NCBI GenBank assembly: GCA_026724425.1
Contig: JAIUCV010000282.1
Location: forward strand, 186,001 to 250,000
Direction of reading: 5' to 3'
Length of the DNA stretch: 64,000 nt
DNA from: Erythrophleum ivorense
Lineage: Eukaryota > Streptophyta > Magnoliopsida > Fabales > Fabaceae
The notes below the pieces were generated by a model. That model had not been told where the DNA came from, ran no database searches, and saw only the letters and a list, made by a program, of their open reading frames with translations. The translations under genes and the position numbers were made by a program. Below are positions 25,587-37,772 of the stretch, piece after piece (position 1 is the stretch's first letter; the number at the start of each line of letters is the position of its first letter).

Positions 25587-25984
25587 CTTGTGTCATGAAG
25601 GGTCTGATATCAGTGGTCTGGTTATCAGCAAAGAAGGAAGTGGTGGAGTATCTCATGAAACACCCAGCATCAACAGCCCTACCATCTGAATTGGGAAGAC
25701 AACTCTGCAAATTGCTGTATCCAACATTCAAGCAATTGAGGCAGCCACTCTGTGTGACAGTATCAACACATTGAGCAAAGGCATAAATAGTTGGACCATT
25801 ATTAGGCACTCGTGTCTTGGTGGCTGCAAAGAAACCAGAGATTCTGGGTGTTGCAGTCTGGAGATTCATTAGCACTTGCTGTGCAGTTATAGTAAATGCA
25901 GTGGCTTCTCCTGCAGTGTGATTCCCACAATATGCTGTATTGAAAGATTCCGTCGTCTGGTCATAGAAACTGTTGGTCTCGTAC

Positions 25985-28245
25985 CTCAACACACCACAAA
26001 GCATACCATATCATTTTTCCAAGCTCAATATGGATTTTACCATCTACAGATCAACCTTATGAGAGGATGAATTTTTCACCTTTGGATTACTTTGAAATCT
26101 TTGTGGATGATAGTAAAAAATTAACTCACTCAGATCTTGAATAAATCTAATGGTGGGAGAGCTCAATCTTCATTGCATGCCTTTTCAATATTAGTGAAAA
26201 AAATTCTTATGTAGATTGAGGGATATATTATTTTGTTGGTCTTTGTAGTTTAAAATTTTAAAAATTTATGAATGAGTCTTTACAATTGTAAAAGCTTTTA
26301 ATTTAATTCTGGTCATTAAATTTTTGTTAATATGCTATAAAATTTTGCTTACGTTGTCAATTATTTTATCTTGGTACTTTGAATATTTATGATTCACACT
26401 AACGATATTGATACGTAGATGATGGAGTGAAATTTACTCATTTAAGTGGCATATAATGTGATTATGTAAGTTAAGTGAGTTAATATGAATCATATATTTA
26501 AAATGCTGAGATATATCATGTTTAGTCATGCCAATAGAATTTGTCGATATATTAATGGAGTTTTAATAATATAGTAAATTAAAATTATAAATCTTGTACA
26601 ATAAGTCATTATCTTTATATGAAAATATTTGTAATGTTCAAAAAATATATTATGTGACAATTATAAATGCTGATGAATCACTTTAAGAAATTAAGAGATT
26701 TATTCTAAATATCCAATGAGTATTATGTAATAACAATATTTTTATGAGGTACCTTTTGCTTGATTTTCGTGTCATTTTGCAGCATTTGAAAAATATAATA
26801 CCTTATGCATAATTTCTTTTGATAATAATATCATATTGTTAGATAGAATATGATACTTTAAATTATATATGAATATTTTAAACTTTATTGTATTGTCGTG
26901 TTTATATTATTATTGTGTTTTATATTTATGTAAGTATCTGTCCTTCAATAATTAAAATAACATATCTAAGGAAGCGTCATCATTGAATATAGTGTATTAT
27001 GCAAGGTTTTAAACCATGGTATTAGGATAGTGGTCAAGCATGTCGCATAATTCTAAATTGTGCAAATGGCCAACTGCCTTCCACTACTTAGGAACGCATA
27101 CTCTTGAATCTATTATCTGTCCTATCCTTCCAGGTGACGTATTGTAACAAGCTCGTCTACACCGATTCTAAATTATGCAAATGACCGTCTTCCACAACCT
27201 AGTTAGGAACGCATTAATTATTTTTGAATCTGCTCTCTGTCCCAGCCTTCTAGATGACGTATTATAACAACCTTGTTTACACTGTTTTGGAATTTTATAT
27301 TAAAAAAAATTATATATTTTTTATATATTTTTTATTATCATATTTTTTAAATAAAATATAATAAATATATAATTCTTTAATAATAATATAACAATGTATT
27401 ATTTTTACAAATAATTATATAATTTTTTAATTAAACCATGCATATATCATATTAACATATATAAAAAATCATATATTTATTATGTTTTATTCTAGAAACT
27501 TAATAATAAAAGCATAAAAAAAAATTTATATAAATTTAATCCTTTTAAAAAAATGCCAAACAATCTATTAACACTATATTTGTGTCTCTGACGTATAATT
27601 ATGTGTAATATATATATATATATATATTGTTCTATATTTGACAAAAAAGTTATTCTATACCACGGTACCTAAATTCTAGAGCGATGCCATGGCACTATTT
27701 AAAACGCTTAATTTTTGTACAAATTAATTCATAAATAACACTAGTTAAAATAAAATTTTATTAAATAATCAATTTAATATTTTGAATTTAGATATTTAAA
27801 TTGTAATAAAATAATTAATAATAATCAAAATAATAGTCACACTTTAAGATTAATTAATTTGTTATATAATATGTTGAACTCCACATGTAATAACAAGAGT
27901 GCTAGATAAGCGATTTACTATGCTATTTATAGCTATCGCAAATAGTAATTTTCGTTTATACTTTTTTTAATCCAAATAAATTTTTTATTGAAAAAATATT
28001 TGATAATTAGACAAAAAGAATTGTTTATTCAAATGAATTATATATACTGTAATTATAATAACATATATTCTATCAAAAATATCTGAAGTTTATTCTCTTC
28101 TTCGTCTCCACTCTTTAATTAATCAACGTACACCACAAAAACTAATATCATATATCTTATCAAAAGAAATATTTAAATAATGTCGTAATAAATATCTTAT
28201 CTCAACGCTCTACCAACGTCAAACTGGAACTTGTGGGAGTTGTAC
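25985..28245 (-). other. Intron 1 of the CRK pseudogene
   Basis: A 2261-bp intron splitting the first DUF26 domain. The donor CAG|GTACAA is at 28245 and the acceptor TTGAG is at 25985. The exon join restores the family sequence 'CFLRYETNSFYDQTT' in phase. The intron carries a tandem duplication at about 27048-27290, a TA microsatellite near 27608-27628, and AT-rich filler. Confidence 0.8.
27048..27290. repeat. Two-copy tandem repeat of about 120 bp within intron 1
   Basis: Copies begin ttctaaattgtgcaaatgg and ttctaaattatgcaaatga. Both contain 'taggaacgcat', 'ttgaatct', 'ctgtcc' and 'gatgacgtatt.taacaa' or close variants. The copies are diverged by substitutions and small indels. Confidence 0.75.
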
Positions 28246-28616
28246 CTGAGGAAGCAGCTGTCGTAGATGACACGGGCACCGTTGGCGGAGCATTCGCGGA
28301 TTTGTGCGGCAGCGATGTCGAAGCAAGCGACACAGTCGGTGATGGAGAGGTAGTTTCTGCACTGAAAAAGAGCGCAAACGGGGCTGTCTCCATTGGTTTC
28401 CTGCGCCGTGGCGAAGTGCTTGTTTTGGTTGCTGACCTGCCCTCTAAGGTCTCGAAACGCTGCGTTTAGGTTGTCATTGAAGATGGACAAGTTGGAGCTG
28501 TTGTATGTGTTGCACCCATGGTCAAGACGGGTCTGTAGGTCCGAAACGACGCCGTTAAGGATCCACCATGACCAGAATATGAAGGTAATGAAGGGCCGAA
28601 GATTACGTTGAAGCAT

Positions 28617-30110
28617 CTTTTGTAGAGTTGGTTGGAAATATGTATATCTGTTGGGTTGGCTCTGTATGGAGAGGCTAAAGATGAAGAAGGAAAGGGAGGT
28701 CATGAGGGGTCTTTATGGAGCATGGAGAATAAGAAAGGAGGGGAAGGGAAGGTGTTTTCATAAGACTAAAAGGGAATGAGATTTTACCATTTGATGTGAT
28801 GACAATCATGGTGGACCAAAAGCAGAGAGAAATCTACCGCAAGAAAAAAAAAATTACATGGCTATTTTGGTTTCCTAATTAATAATTTATTTAAATTTGA
28901 TTCTTAAACTTTTAATTTATATCATATTTGTTTCTTAAATTTATTTTATATTTTAAAATGATCTCTTAATTTTTTTAGCATTTGAGAGTGATTTCTAAAT
29001 TTTTTAAGTGTTTCAAAATCATATTGGATATAATAAAAAAATTACACATTAAAAATTAAGAAACTAAATTAAAATTAATTAATTCATTAAAGGACACAAA
29101 TAATAGTTGAGTCAAAATAAATAAGGAAAGACGAAGTGATGATGGGGAATTAGATATTCTAGCGTCTAACTGTGCATATTTTACACGGTGGCCAAAAACA
29201 AAACAAAACAAAACACCATGCGTATTTTAGTTAAATATTTATTTTATTTCTCTTCCCCATCCACTAGGGATTCACATATATTCTGTCTTTTTCATGAAAA
29301 GTTATCACCATAAATATCATATATAAATAATTATTAATATTATTAGGTATGTATTCACATAATATACTAAATTGAAAAAGACTAACAAAAGTGTGTTTCA
29401 GAAAAAACAAAAATATTACCAAAAAATTTAGATGACCAAATCACTGAATAATCAAGATATATAGCACATCAATTAGGATTAAACTTAACTATATTTTTTA
29501 GATTACTATTGACTTATTTAATAAGAATACAATAAGTACATTTTTTTTAATCACTCATCATCACATAATTAGATTTTAAAAAAAATATCTTTTATATATC
29601 ATGTTTAAAGTGGAGGACTTAATATTAAATATACAAAAAAATTTTACATAAATTTATCATATTAATTATAGGACATTTCAAATAGTGTTGCGTTTAAAAT
29701 ATTTAAAAAAATTTAAAATTAGTTTTAAGTATTTTAGTTAATAAGAGTTTATAACAAAATGTATATACATGATATGGATATTAATTATTACTTCTTTTAT
29801 CTGCAAATGTAAATCCTTTTTTAATTATCAATGCTAATTTCTAATCATATTAGGAAATAAAAAAAATCATAAATTAAGTATTTTAATATTCCAATTAAGT
29901 AGTGTTTATGGTATCTCAACTAATTTATCTTCTTAGTTTAATAAAAATTAAATCATCTATATTGACTAATATTTATAAATTTAAACTAATTATTAAACTA
30001 ATAAAGATACTAGTTCACTGTTTACTAATTTGATCATGATTGTATTGTGATCAAATCAATAATAATTAAATATTTATTTATTTATTTATTAAAAATTTAA
30101 TATAATAAAT
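28617..30110. other. Upstream region of the CRK pseudogene and AT-rich intergenic DNA
   Basis: Should hold the former CRK promoter (minus strand), but no specific element was recognised. The stretch 28870-29060 is T-rich, with repeated 'ttcttaaattt'-like motifs. No coding region. Confidence 0.4.
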
Positions 30111-30390
30111 AAAATGCTTGAGGAGGGATACAAAGTTCCATTCATCTGGGAGGAACATCTATCGACATTCATTCGAGCAATGCTAAGTTGGAAGCAAGAC
30201 TGATAGGGGGAATCGGTCAAACGAAAGAAAGCTCCCTTGTCTTTTTACTGTGTCCCACATCGAACAATACTCACATGAGGAGCAGGGTCTCAATTTAAGT
30301 GAATAGAACTAGCTATTGCTCTAACACACTTGGAATGGGCCAATCTTTTTGGAAGCAATCCCATGGTCTAAGCTAGAGTAGTAGATCCTA
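30111..30390. other. GC-richer island with a perfect snRNA-type USE motif; identity unknown
   Basis: About 280 bp of clearly higher GC than its surroundings. GTCCCACATCG at 30252-30262 matches the plant snRNA upstream sequence element consensus RTCCCACATCG exactly. A possible TATA-like 'tttaagtgaat' follows about 30 bp later. The sequence after it does not look like U1-U6 or SRP RNA to me. The same motif is common in short plant LTRs (compare 54198-54207), so a solo TRIM-type LTR or an inserted foreign segment is equally possible. Confidence 0.3.
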
Positions 30391-32195
30391 TTAAACTTTT
30401 TACTTGCTTGCTTTTGATTAAGTTGATTTTTGACTAGCTTTTATAGTGTTTAATTTTGTGGTTTAAATAGAGTTTTATTTAGGCTGATTTGGTTTGGTTA
30501 ATTATGATGTTGCATAAAAAAATAAAAAATGCAATGAAAATACAACATTCTAGCCATAAAAAGAAGAGCCACATAGAATATAAATAGTTACAAGGCTTAT
30601 GTAAAGTATGCTTTCATTCTACTCATTATTATCCATCCATTCTGCCTGCCAATAGATATTGCTAGAGGATACAGATCTCTCAATTTTTCTTTAAAATTGA
30701 CTTGGTTAATTTAAAAAGAAAAAAAGAAAAAACAGACACAACATGGGTAGAAGTAGCATATATTTGCATTAGAGGTATTCAAAATGGAACCAAATCCATT
30801 CTGCCCATTATTCAAAAGTTACATCAAAATTGATTTTTACGTGTTAAAATTGATTTAATCGATTTGGTTTAATTAATCAATTTGTGATTACCTGCTTATT
30901 ATTTATTTAGAATTCACATGAATTAGTTATTAAATATTTAGGTCTAAATTTTAAAAATATATCATTAATTAAATAATTTTATATTTTGTTGATTGTGCAA
31001 ATACAAACTTAATTACACACATATACATATATACAAAAAAAATTAAACTATTTAAAAAAGAATAAGAGTAACATAAATTAAACCAAACCAAACCAATAAA
31101 AAGGGCTTCCCGTCTCTTTGACATCGCCATCATTTTTAATCAACATCTAAGTCCTCCATTGACGTTTATTGATTGAGTGGTCCAGCATCTGCATTTATTT
31201 TAAATTATTTGGTATTTAGTGCTGTAGAGAATCGAACATAAAATTTCTTATAATATTTATATTGATTATCCATGAATATATCAATATTCAACAATTTATA
31301 AATATTATTTATAAAAAAATTATGAATATTAATATTTGACATAAATAATTTATGGAACAATTTAAGTTTTACAGATATTTTTATTATGCCCAAAAGGTTA
31401 TTTAAGTTAATAAAAATATAATATGTAATAATATGTCACTTAATTTTAACACGCAATTCAATTTTTTGAAAAAAAAAATTTAAAAATAAAATTCTTGCTC
31501 TTAAAAAGAAAAGATACGTAGTTTTAAGTCCGATAATGCTTCCATTGTAAATTGTAAAACATATAAAAGAAATATATATTCATTTTTTACATACCACTAA
31601 TCTAAAAATTTGATAGTTTTTATAAAATTTATTTATTTTATTAATAATACAATGGATATTAAATGGTGCTATTGTGATTTTTTTCTTGTTTAAAGAGGAA
31701 TGAGCAAAATTAAATTTAGACATGCCATTTTTAATCATTTTGATTGCTAATTTGATGTATATACAGATGAAATTGTATAAAAGTGAAATCAATTTTGTAA
31801 TCAAATTATTTTAATAAATAACTAAAGTAAAAAATTATTTTTATAAATAAAATTACAATTCATATATTATTTTCGTAATGCATATTCTCCTTTTAACTCA
31901 AGTGGTTTTCTAGTAATGCAATTTATCTTTTTCAACTCTAAAATTTGATTATCATTCCTTAGACTTACAAATATGTGAGACTTAATTCTTCCACAAACAA
32001 ATCAGTCCAAAAACTTAATTGAGGGATTTGAATATTTAAAATTTACAGAAAATCGAACTAATTTAAATTTAGGACAAAGAAGTTTGAGAGCACACCTTAT
32101 TTTATACCTTCTATCTTTGCACACAACAAAAAAGAAGAAAAAAGGGTTTATTTTTTTAAAAAAGAGCATTGTTATTTGTTAGGCTCACCAAATGT
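30391..32195. other. AT-rich intergenic DNA, nothing recognised
   Basis: No gene or structured element was seen; small open frames are AT-rich chance frames. Confidence 0.5.
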
Positions 32196-32339
32196 TAGCT
32201 AGGACTAAATTGTGTCAAGTTGTATCCGTTACCATCTGTTCAATATTTTCAACCTACTAATTATGTGACTCAGCAGTGCCCAACATGTTTACATAGAAAA
32301 ATTGTTCTTGCAAAGGATTTGGAAGACTATTTGAAGGGA
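32196..32339 (+). repeat. Copy A of a dispersed 143-bp segment
   Basis: Shares 'tagctaggac', 'aatattttca.cct', 'taattatgtgactc', 'cagtgcccaaca' and 'gactatttg' in order with 36381-36522. The two direct copies flank the CACTA-like element at 32591-35202. Confidence 0.75.
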
Positions 32340-32552
32340 ATACAGGCACTATAAGTGATTTTTTCAAAAGGATGGAAAATTTTAAAATTATGGATGAATG
32401 TAACTCATTCTTTTTTGAAATCAACTCTTAATTAAAAGCATATATGTATAGAGAAACTTAATTACTCAGTGTTTTATACTTTAAATGTACTTTTGCAATA
32501 ACAATATTAAAATAGTGAATACTACAAAAGAATAAAACAAATGTATAATGAT

Positions 32553-32579
32553 AATATATATATATATATATATATATAT
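32553..32579. repeat. (TA)n microsatellite
   Basis: Alternating AT run beside the left end of the CACTA-like element. Confidence 0.9.
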
Positions 32580-32590
32580 GAAAATAGTGT

Positions 32591-35202
32591 TACTACAAGA
32601 AAACAACAAAATTCTCAGGCAATTTCTTTGCAAGAAAAACCCTAAAATTTTGTAAGAATTGCTACTATTGCAAAAAATTTAATAAATTTTGGATCATCAA
32701 AAAATAGCCATAAGAATTCACATTTATCATGGGAATTTTTCCATGGGAAAAATGTTCTTGTGAAACATTTTTTGAGAACACAAAAAAAAGTTCCATGAGA
32801 GGAATTTTTTTTTTCTAGAAAGTGTGATAAAATTTGTGACTTTCTTGAGAAATTCTAATTATAATTTATTATGAGAAAAAAAAATTCTAATTTTTTTATA
32901 TTCTCGCGCATGAAAATCATAAAAATGAAAGTTGCATATTCTTATGGCAAATTATCGTGAGAGGCAATAAAGTTTGTAATTTTTTTTTCCAAAAAAAAGG
33001 CTTTCAGTGGCAACAATAGTCGTTGCTAAAAGGTTTTTTTTTAAATTTATTTTTAATGAAAGTCACCACTAAAAGATTTTAGGTATTCAAAAAAATCTTT
33101 CATACACCAAAATCATTACTACTTAATACCTCTCTAAAACGCTCAAATTTTCTAAGATACTTAGAATCCCCTCATAACAGCAAGGCAAAAAACTAGGGAC
33201 CTCTCAAACGCTCAAAATTATATCCATGTAATAAAGTTTTTTTTTTTAAAATATGATTTATAAATATGAGTAAAATTTATAAAAAAAATTTAAGCTTATA
33301 GCAATAGCATATACTCATTAAGTTCAAAAGAAAAGATGCAGATGGAAATCATCAACATCAAAGCTATTTACACACCACTTTATGCTTTGAATTAAGAAAG
33401 TAATCATGATGCTGATTATGTTGTCTAATTATCCCCTAATGCCTTACACATATACCTTCACCAAGGGCCATATTCTTTGGAATATTATACTAGGACAACT
33501 TAAATGTGTTCAAAGTACGTGCTTTCTATACCGAGTTTGCAAAAGGGGAAAAATGCAAATTAAGCAAAGCTCCATCTAATGGAAAAAGATACAGGAAGAG
33601 GATCAATTACATATATATATATATATATATATATATTCAGTAACAATATTTAAAATAGGCGAAGCATACTAATAGTGACATATTGCGAGATGACGCGTGA
33701 AGGGAAAAAAATTGTATACCCATAAAGGAAAAAAAAATTGAGAATGAAGAATTATAAGGTAAAAGAAACTTATTCACTCGTGCCTTGAACATTCACAGAG
33801 GATCTTTAGTATTTTCAACCTTTAACTAACAGGATAAACAAATCACATAATAAAATATGCATACATACATACAAGAACTACAAAAATTAAATAGCAGGCT
33901 TGGAACCATCTATAATGATGTGAAAATAAAAGTAAATTCTTTTACGGCATGTGTCAAACTATTCTATAGTAAAACTAGGCTAATTATTTTAGAAGTATTT
34001 CAGCAGAAACATAAGTCTTTTCCTAACGTCAAAACCTAAGTGGGACCAATTTAAACCTTTAATTAGTTACACTATTAATTACTTATTAGAAACTAAAACT
34101 ATTTATCTTCAAAGTAAAGATTTGCCATAATTTTATTTCTTCCTTGTTATGATAGTCCCTACATTAAATGCATTATGCATACTAGTAAGCTAGAAAGGAA
34201 AGATCTTAAGTTAAAGTTTGCATAAGTTAGACTAATTAAAATTTCTAGCCTATGCTAAAATTTCTAACCCCACAATCTCCCTCGCGAAGATTCAAGCATA
34301 ACCTTGTACATATGTTCCTAAATTCAATTCTTTTCTACTCTTAAGACCCTTAATTAATACTAATTAATCAACTACACTTATTAATTAAAACTCCTTAATA
34401 TCCCCTAAATTAAACTTCAAAGAATAGGCATAGGAACTATCCATGATTAGCAAAGAAAGTATTTGGGGTTAGGGAATGAAATTACCATTCATTACATAGA
34501 TATAAAGAATGGGACAGCCATGAAAAATTCAAAAGTTACTTGATTGGCCTATGACAATAATATAGGAAATGGAGTTGGATAATTTGCTAAGATACACAAC
34601 TTAATTCCACTTCCAATGCTATAAACGCTCTAAACATGTTTTAAACTTCCATAGGAACTTACTCATCAATAGTTTTTTTTAGAAACGAAAAAGAAATAAC
34701 TTAAGTTTTTAATTTTTTTTATTTTTCACTTATTCCTCACTAAATTTTTTTGTGAGAATTTAAAAAATTGTAAATTTTTTATTCTCATAATATATTACCA
34801 TGAGAATTAAAACACATTTTCATGCACAAATTTTTTTGAAATTCTTAAGGTAAATTATCATGAGAATAAAAAAATTGTAATTTTTTATGCTCATGATAAT
34901 TTATTGTGAAACTGGTAAAAAAATTTGGAATTTATTTCTTCATAATTCTGACAGTATTTTTCTATAACAATTTTAAAAAAATTATTTGTTAATTTTTTTC
35001 TCACCATTGGTGCCTCATTCCCACCATAGTGACATTTTTGTCACAGTTTTGAAATTATCTTGAAGAGTTCTTACAAAAAAATGGTGAGAATTTGTTGCAG
35101 AACTCGTGAAAAATTTATAAACTATGCCAAAGTTTGTGAGAAATTTTACAAGAAGTTCTTGTTACACAAATTCTGCAAGAAAAACCTTGATGTTTTGTAG
35201 TG
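32591..35202. mobile_element. CACTA-like (En/Spm) non-autonomous element
   Basis: The left end is tactacaagaaaacaac. The right end, reverse-complemented, is cactacaaaacatcaagg, matching the CACTACAA ends of plant CACTA transposons, though the first base on the left is T. Subterminal regions on both sides contain repeated motifs in both orientations, such as 'ttctcatgataa', 'caagaaaaacc' and 'aattatc(a/g)tgagag'. Near 33006 lies a short 'agtggcaacaatagtcgttg' motif like the array at 48877. There is no transposase. The interior includes an (AT)n run at about 33611-33636. The flanking triplets (tgt and tat) do not match perfectly. Confidence 0.65.
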
Positions 35203-36380
35203 TATATGTTAGTTCTAATATAACAATACAAAATATAGTATGGTTTAGTTTCCAAAGTACTAGTTAACCTTTTGGACTATCTTTTTCGTTTTCTGTCTCT
35301 CTCATCTCCCTTTATATCTTTTAATGAATGAAAATTATCATATTCTTCATGAAAATTATTATGGTAATAATTAGTAAACCTCTTTGAGAATCACAATGAA
35401 AGAATTGAGAATGGAAATGATAAGAGTATTTGAAATTATATTTTTATGTTGTTTTCTTTTGTGTGTTTTCTTGAAAATCATTTTCACATATTTTATGTGA
35501 GTGCAACATCTCTTATAATATATTTTGTTTTTTCTTTTTAACATAGAATATAGATATTTTCCTTTCTTTGATTGAATATAAAATCCATAATACATATGTC
35601 TTACAGATAGTGCTACAAACACATACCATACTTAAAGATTAAAAAATATTTTTTCTCATTTGATAATAAAGGATTCTAATGCCAATACTATATCGGGTAG
35701 TATAAAACTAATTGAAACCTATGAAAAAACTATTATATTATTACTTGAATGGTTCATGAGAATATATAATTAGTATTGGTTTGTTTATTAATATTTACCT
35801 TTCTTTTGAGGACAAGAAATATTCATTTAGCAATATAAGTATATTTTTTCCTTTCATAAGTTGGATTTGTGATCACCAACTAGGTTTAAAATTTTCCTTT
35901 TAGTAAATTACAATAATATTTCTATTGAGATTTGGTTGAATTATACCGTTATGAGCATAAGTCCACATGGAGAGTTTATCCCAAAAGATTATTTCATTAA
36001 GGGGGAGACTCCCTTGAAGAAATTGAGTTATAAACATATTTGGCTATGGTAGATAGGGATTGATAAAAAATATTTGGTTGATAAACAAATTGGTAAGCAC
36101 TAAGCAGTAGGAGGAATGCGAATTTAATAGGAAAATAAGGAAGAGCTATATGCAAGGGCAGCGTAGATGGTCTGGTGGCTTAATATAAGGCAAAAAGGGT
36201 AGGATCGAGCTGTTTCTCCACGTTTTGTAATTTTCAAATTTTTTAAGGATGCAATAGCAATTTAAGAAGACAACACAATATATGAAATTTTTGTGAACGA
36301 CACGCTTTCAAATTTTGTGGCCCATTTCCTTGCTTGCTTCTTTGGTCAAGCAACAGATTGACATGCATGAAATAGGGTTC
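35203..36380. other. Non-coding AT-rich DNA
   Basis: Nothing recognised apart from AT-rich chance frames. Confidence 0.5.
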
Positions 36381-36522
36381 CAGCTAGGACCACATTGTGT
36401 AAAGCTGCATTTATTGTCATTTGTTAAATATTTTCAGCCTATTAATTATGTGACTCGACAGTGCCCAACACGTTTAGAAAAACTATTTTTGCAGGGTGGA
36501 CTTGAAAGACTATTTGGAGGAA
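36381..36522 (+). repeat. Copy B of the dispersed 143-bp segment
   Basis: Direct copy of 32196-32339, with substitutions and small indels (cagctaggaccacattgtg at the start, 'gactatttgga' at the end). The flanks do not align, so only this segment is shared. Confidence 0.75.
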
Positions 36523-37050
36523 GAGACTTCTAGTTCAGGCGTATCATGACTTAGACGTAGCTACAGCAGAAGCATCTTAATTAGAAATTTCCACCAATGA
36601 CCAAAAAAGAAAAGGCAATAAACTTTAAATTCAGACAATACACATCTAGTGGTAACGAGCTTATATGTGAGAGCTGGTTACTGGACCACCACCAATCACA
36701 TGGGGCAAATGGTGCCATAGTCATGCATGATCTTGTTTTGAAAATAAACAAGAAAAAAACAAAACCTTCACTATCTTTCTACATCCATGGTAGGCTACTA
36801 CGATGTAAGATTATCGTGAATTGGAGATGTGTGTTCAATCTTCAGTCTTCGAATAACTTGTGAATTTCGAGTCAATAATTGGAAACTTAAGGCCTTACCT
36901 GATATTTAGGAGTTAGGTGGTTAGGCTATTCAAATATTGAATGGAATTCTACCACAAGTATGTCATGGAGTGGTAAATGACACGGGGTGGAATTTCTTCA
37001 CGCTTATCTTGCCACGTTAATAAAAGAATAAAGCGCATGCATTTTATTAA
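36523..37050. other. Non-coding stretch, nothing recognised
   Basis: An 88-codon open frame at 36597-36863 has no recognisable family features and is not called. Confidence 0.4.
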
Positions 37051-37221
37051 AATTAATAATACAATTTATCTTTAATATAATAAAAATCACTTTAAATATA
37101 TGGGATAATGCTTTATTAGTGTAAGACTACATAAGCACAACAATAGCAAATCCTATCGATTTAAAAAAACAAATTGAGATGGTTAATTTAAAAGGAAAAA
37201 AAGAACAGAAAGTGAGTTATA
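37051..37221 (+). repeat. Unnamed repeat copy interrupted by the copia element
   Basis: An inverted counterpart lies at 48400-48567. Shared stretches include 'acaatttatc.ttaatataat', 'gggataatg.tttatta', 'gactacataagcacaacaa', 'atttaaaaggaaaaa' and 'gaaagtgagt'. After the copia insertion the sequence resumes at 44084 with tatatatac, against cagacatac in the other copy, which suggests that the insertion interrupted this repeat. Confidence 0.7.
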
Positions 37222-37761
37222 TGTTAACAGTATTAATCATCCATAAAAAAAAAATTCTTTCCTCTAATTAAATGGTGGAACTCCATACCTGATGATAATC
37301 TAAAAGCAGCCATGGATGATCAGGGTTAGATAATTCAACAACTCACTTTGTCCCTTTAGATTTTCACAGAGTGGGAATTGAGATCGTTGATTTTGGAGAA
37401 GTTACCTTGAGTATATCTTTCTACGATAAAGTTATCATGTCTGTATAGGTAACCTCTCTATTATTTTTACTAATTATTAATTAATTATTTAATAATTATT
37501 TAATAATAATTCCCATTCAACTAATCAGTTTAGTGATAGGAAACTAACTGATCACTAAAAGGGCTGCAGTATTATTAACTTATGTACAATCCAACCTATC
37601 ATAGATTATACACAATCAAGCTTAATCTGTTTTGAGCTTAGTATTATTAACTTGCCTTGATTACTTGATTTTAGTTTATAATTTATTCTCATTAATTAAA
37701 TTAATGCTAATCCATAAATAATTAATAAAATTGTCAAATTAATTAAATAATTAATTCAACA
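37222..37761 (-). repeat. 3' LTR of the copia element
   Basis: A 540-bp LTR. In element orientation it starts TGTTGAATTAATT and ends ...TACTGTTAACA. The purine-rich 'aagtgggagat' (complement of 37762-37772) precedes it as the polypurine tract. Confidence 0.95.
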
Positions 37762-37772
37762 ATCTCCCACTT
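37762..37772 (-). other. Polypurine tract of the copia element
   Basis: Plus-strand atctcccactt reads AAGTGGGAGAT on the minus strand, abutting the 3' LTR start. This is the expected second-strand priming site. Confidence 0.8.

Larger units (their letters stand above)
21306..28616 (-). pseudogene. Cysteine-rich receptor-like protein kinase (CRK2-like, DUF26), disrupted
   Basis: Eight exons are readable: 28616-28246, 25984-25587, 23555-23436, 23250-23123, 22972-22759, 22490-22263, 21970-21808 and 21536-21306. Exon 1 carries a signal peptide (Met at 28616; an upstream in-frame Met at 28703 exists) and the first DUF26/Gnk2 domain with its C-X8-C-X2-C motif. Exon 2 completes it and holds the second C-X8-C-X2-C domain. 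Exon 3 is the transmembrane helix with a basic stop-transfer stretch. Exons 4-8 are the kinase: P-loop GEGGFGVVYK, VAVKK lysine, HRD, DFG, APE and the C-terminal lobe. Intact members are plasma-membrane Ser/Thr kinases in stress and defence signalling. Lesions are a 1-bp deletion before the 'RGLAYLHE' region (22437/22438), a TAG at 22343-22345, and CG and TG in place of AG at the acceptors of exons 5 and 6. All other junctions used are GT-AG and keep phase. Confidence 0.9.

Noticed and set aside
26020..26160. Plus-strand stretch 'QYGFYHLQI ... FVDDSKK' that recalls reverse transcriptase motifs
   Set aside because: The match is too short, the frames differ, and no neighbouring RT motif (for example F/YxDD in context) aligns.
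28202..28611. Several open frames overlapping CRK exon 1 in other frames and on the plus strand
   Set aside because: They are shadows of the GC-richer DUF26 exon. The minus-strand frame with the cysteine motif is the real one.
36597..36863. 88-codon open frame beginning MTKKEKAINF
   Set aside because: No domain, no neighbours with related function, and composition like surrounding DNA.
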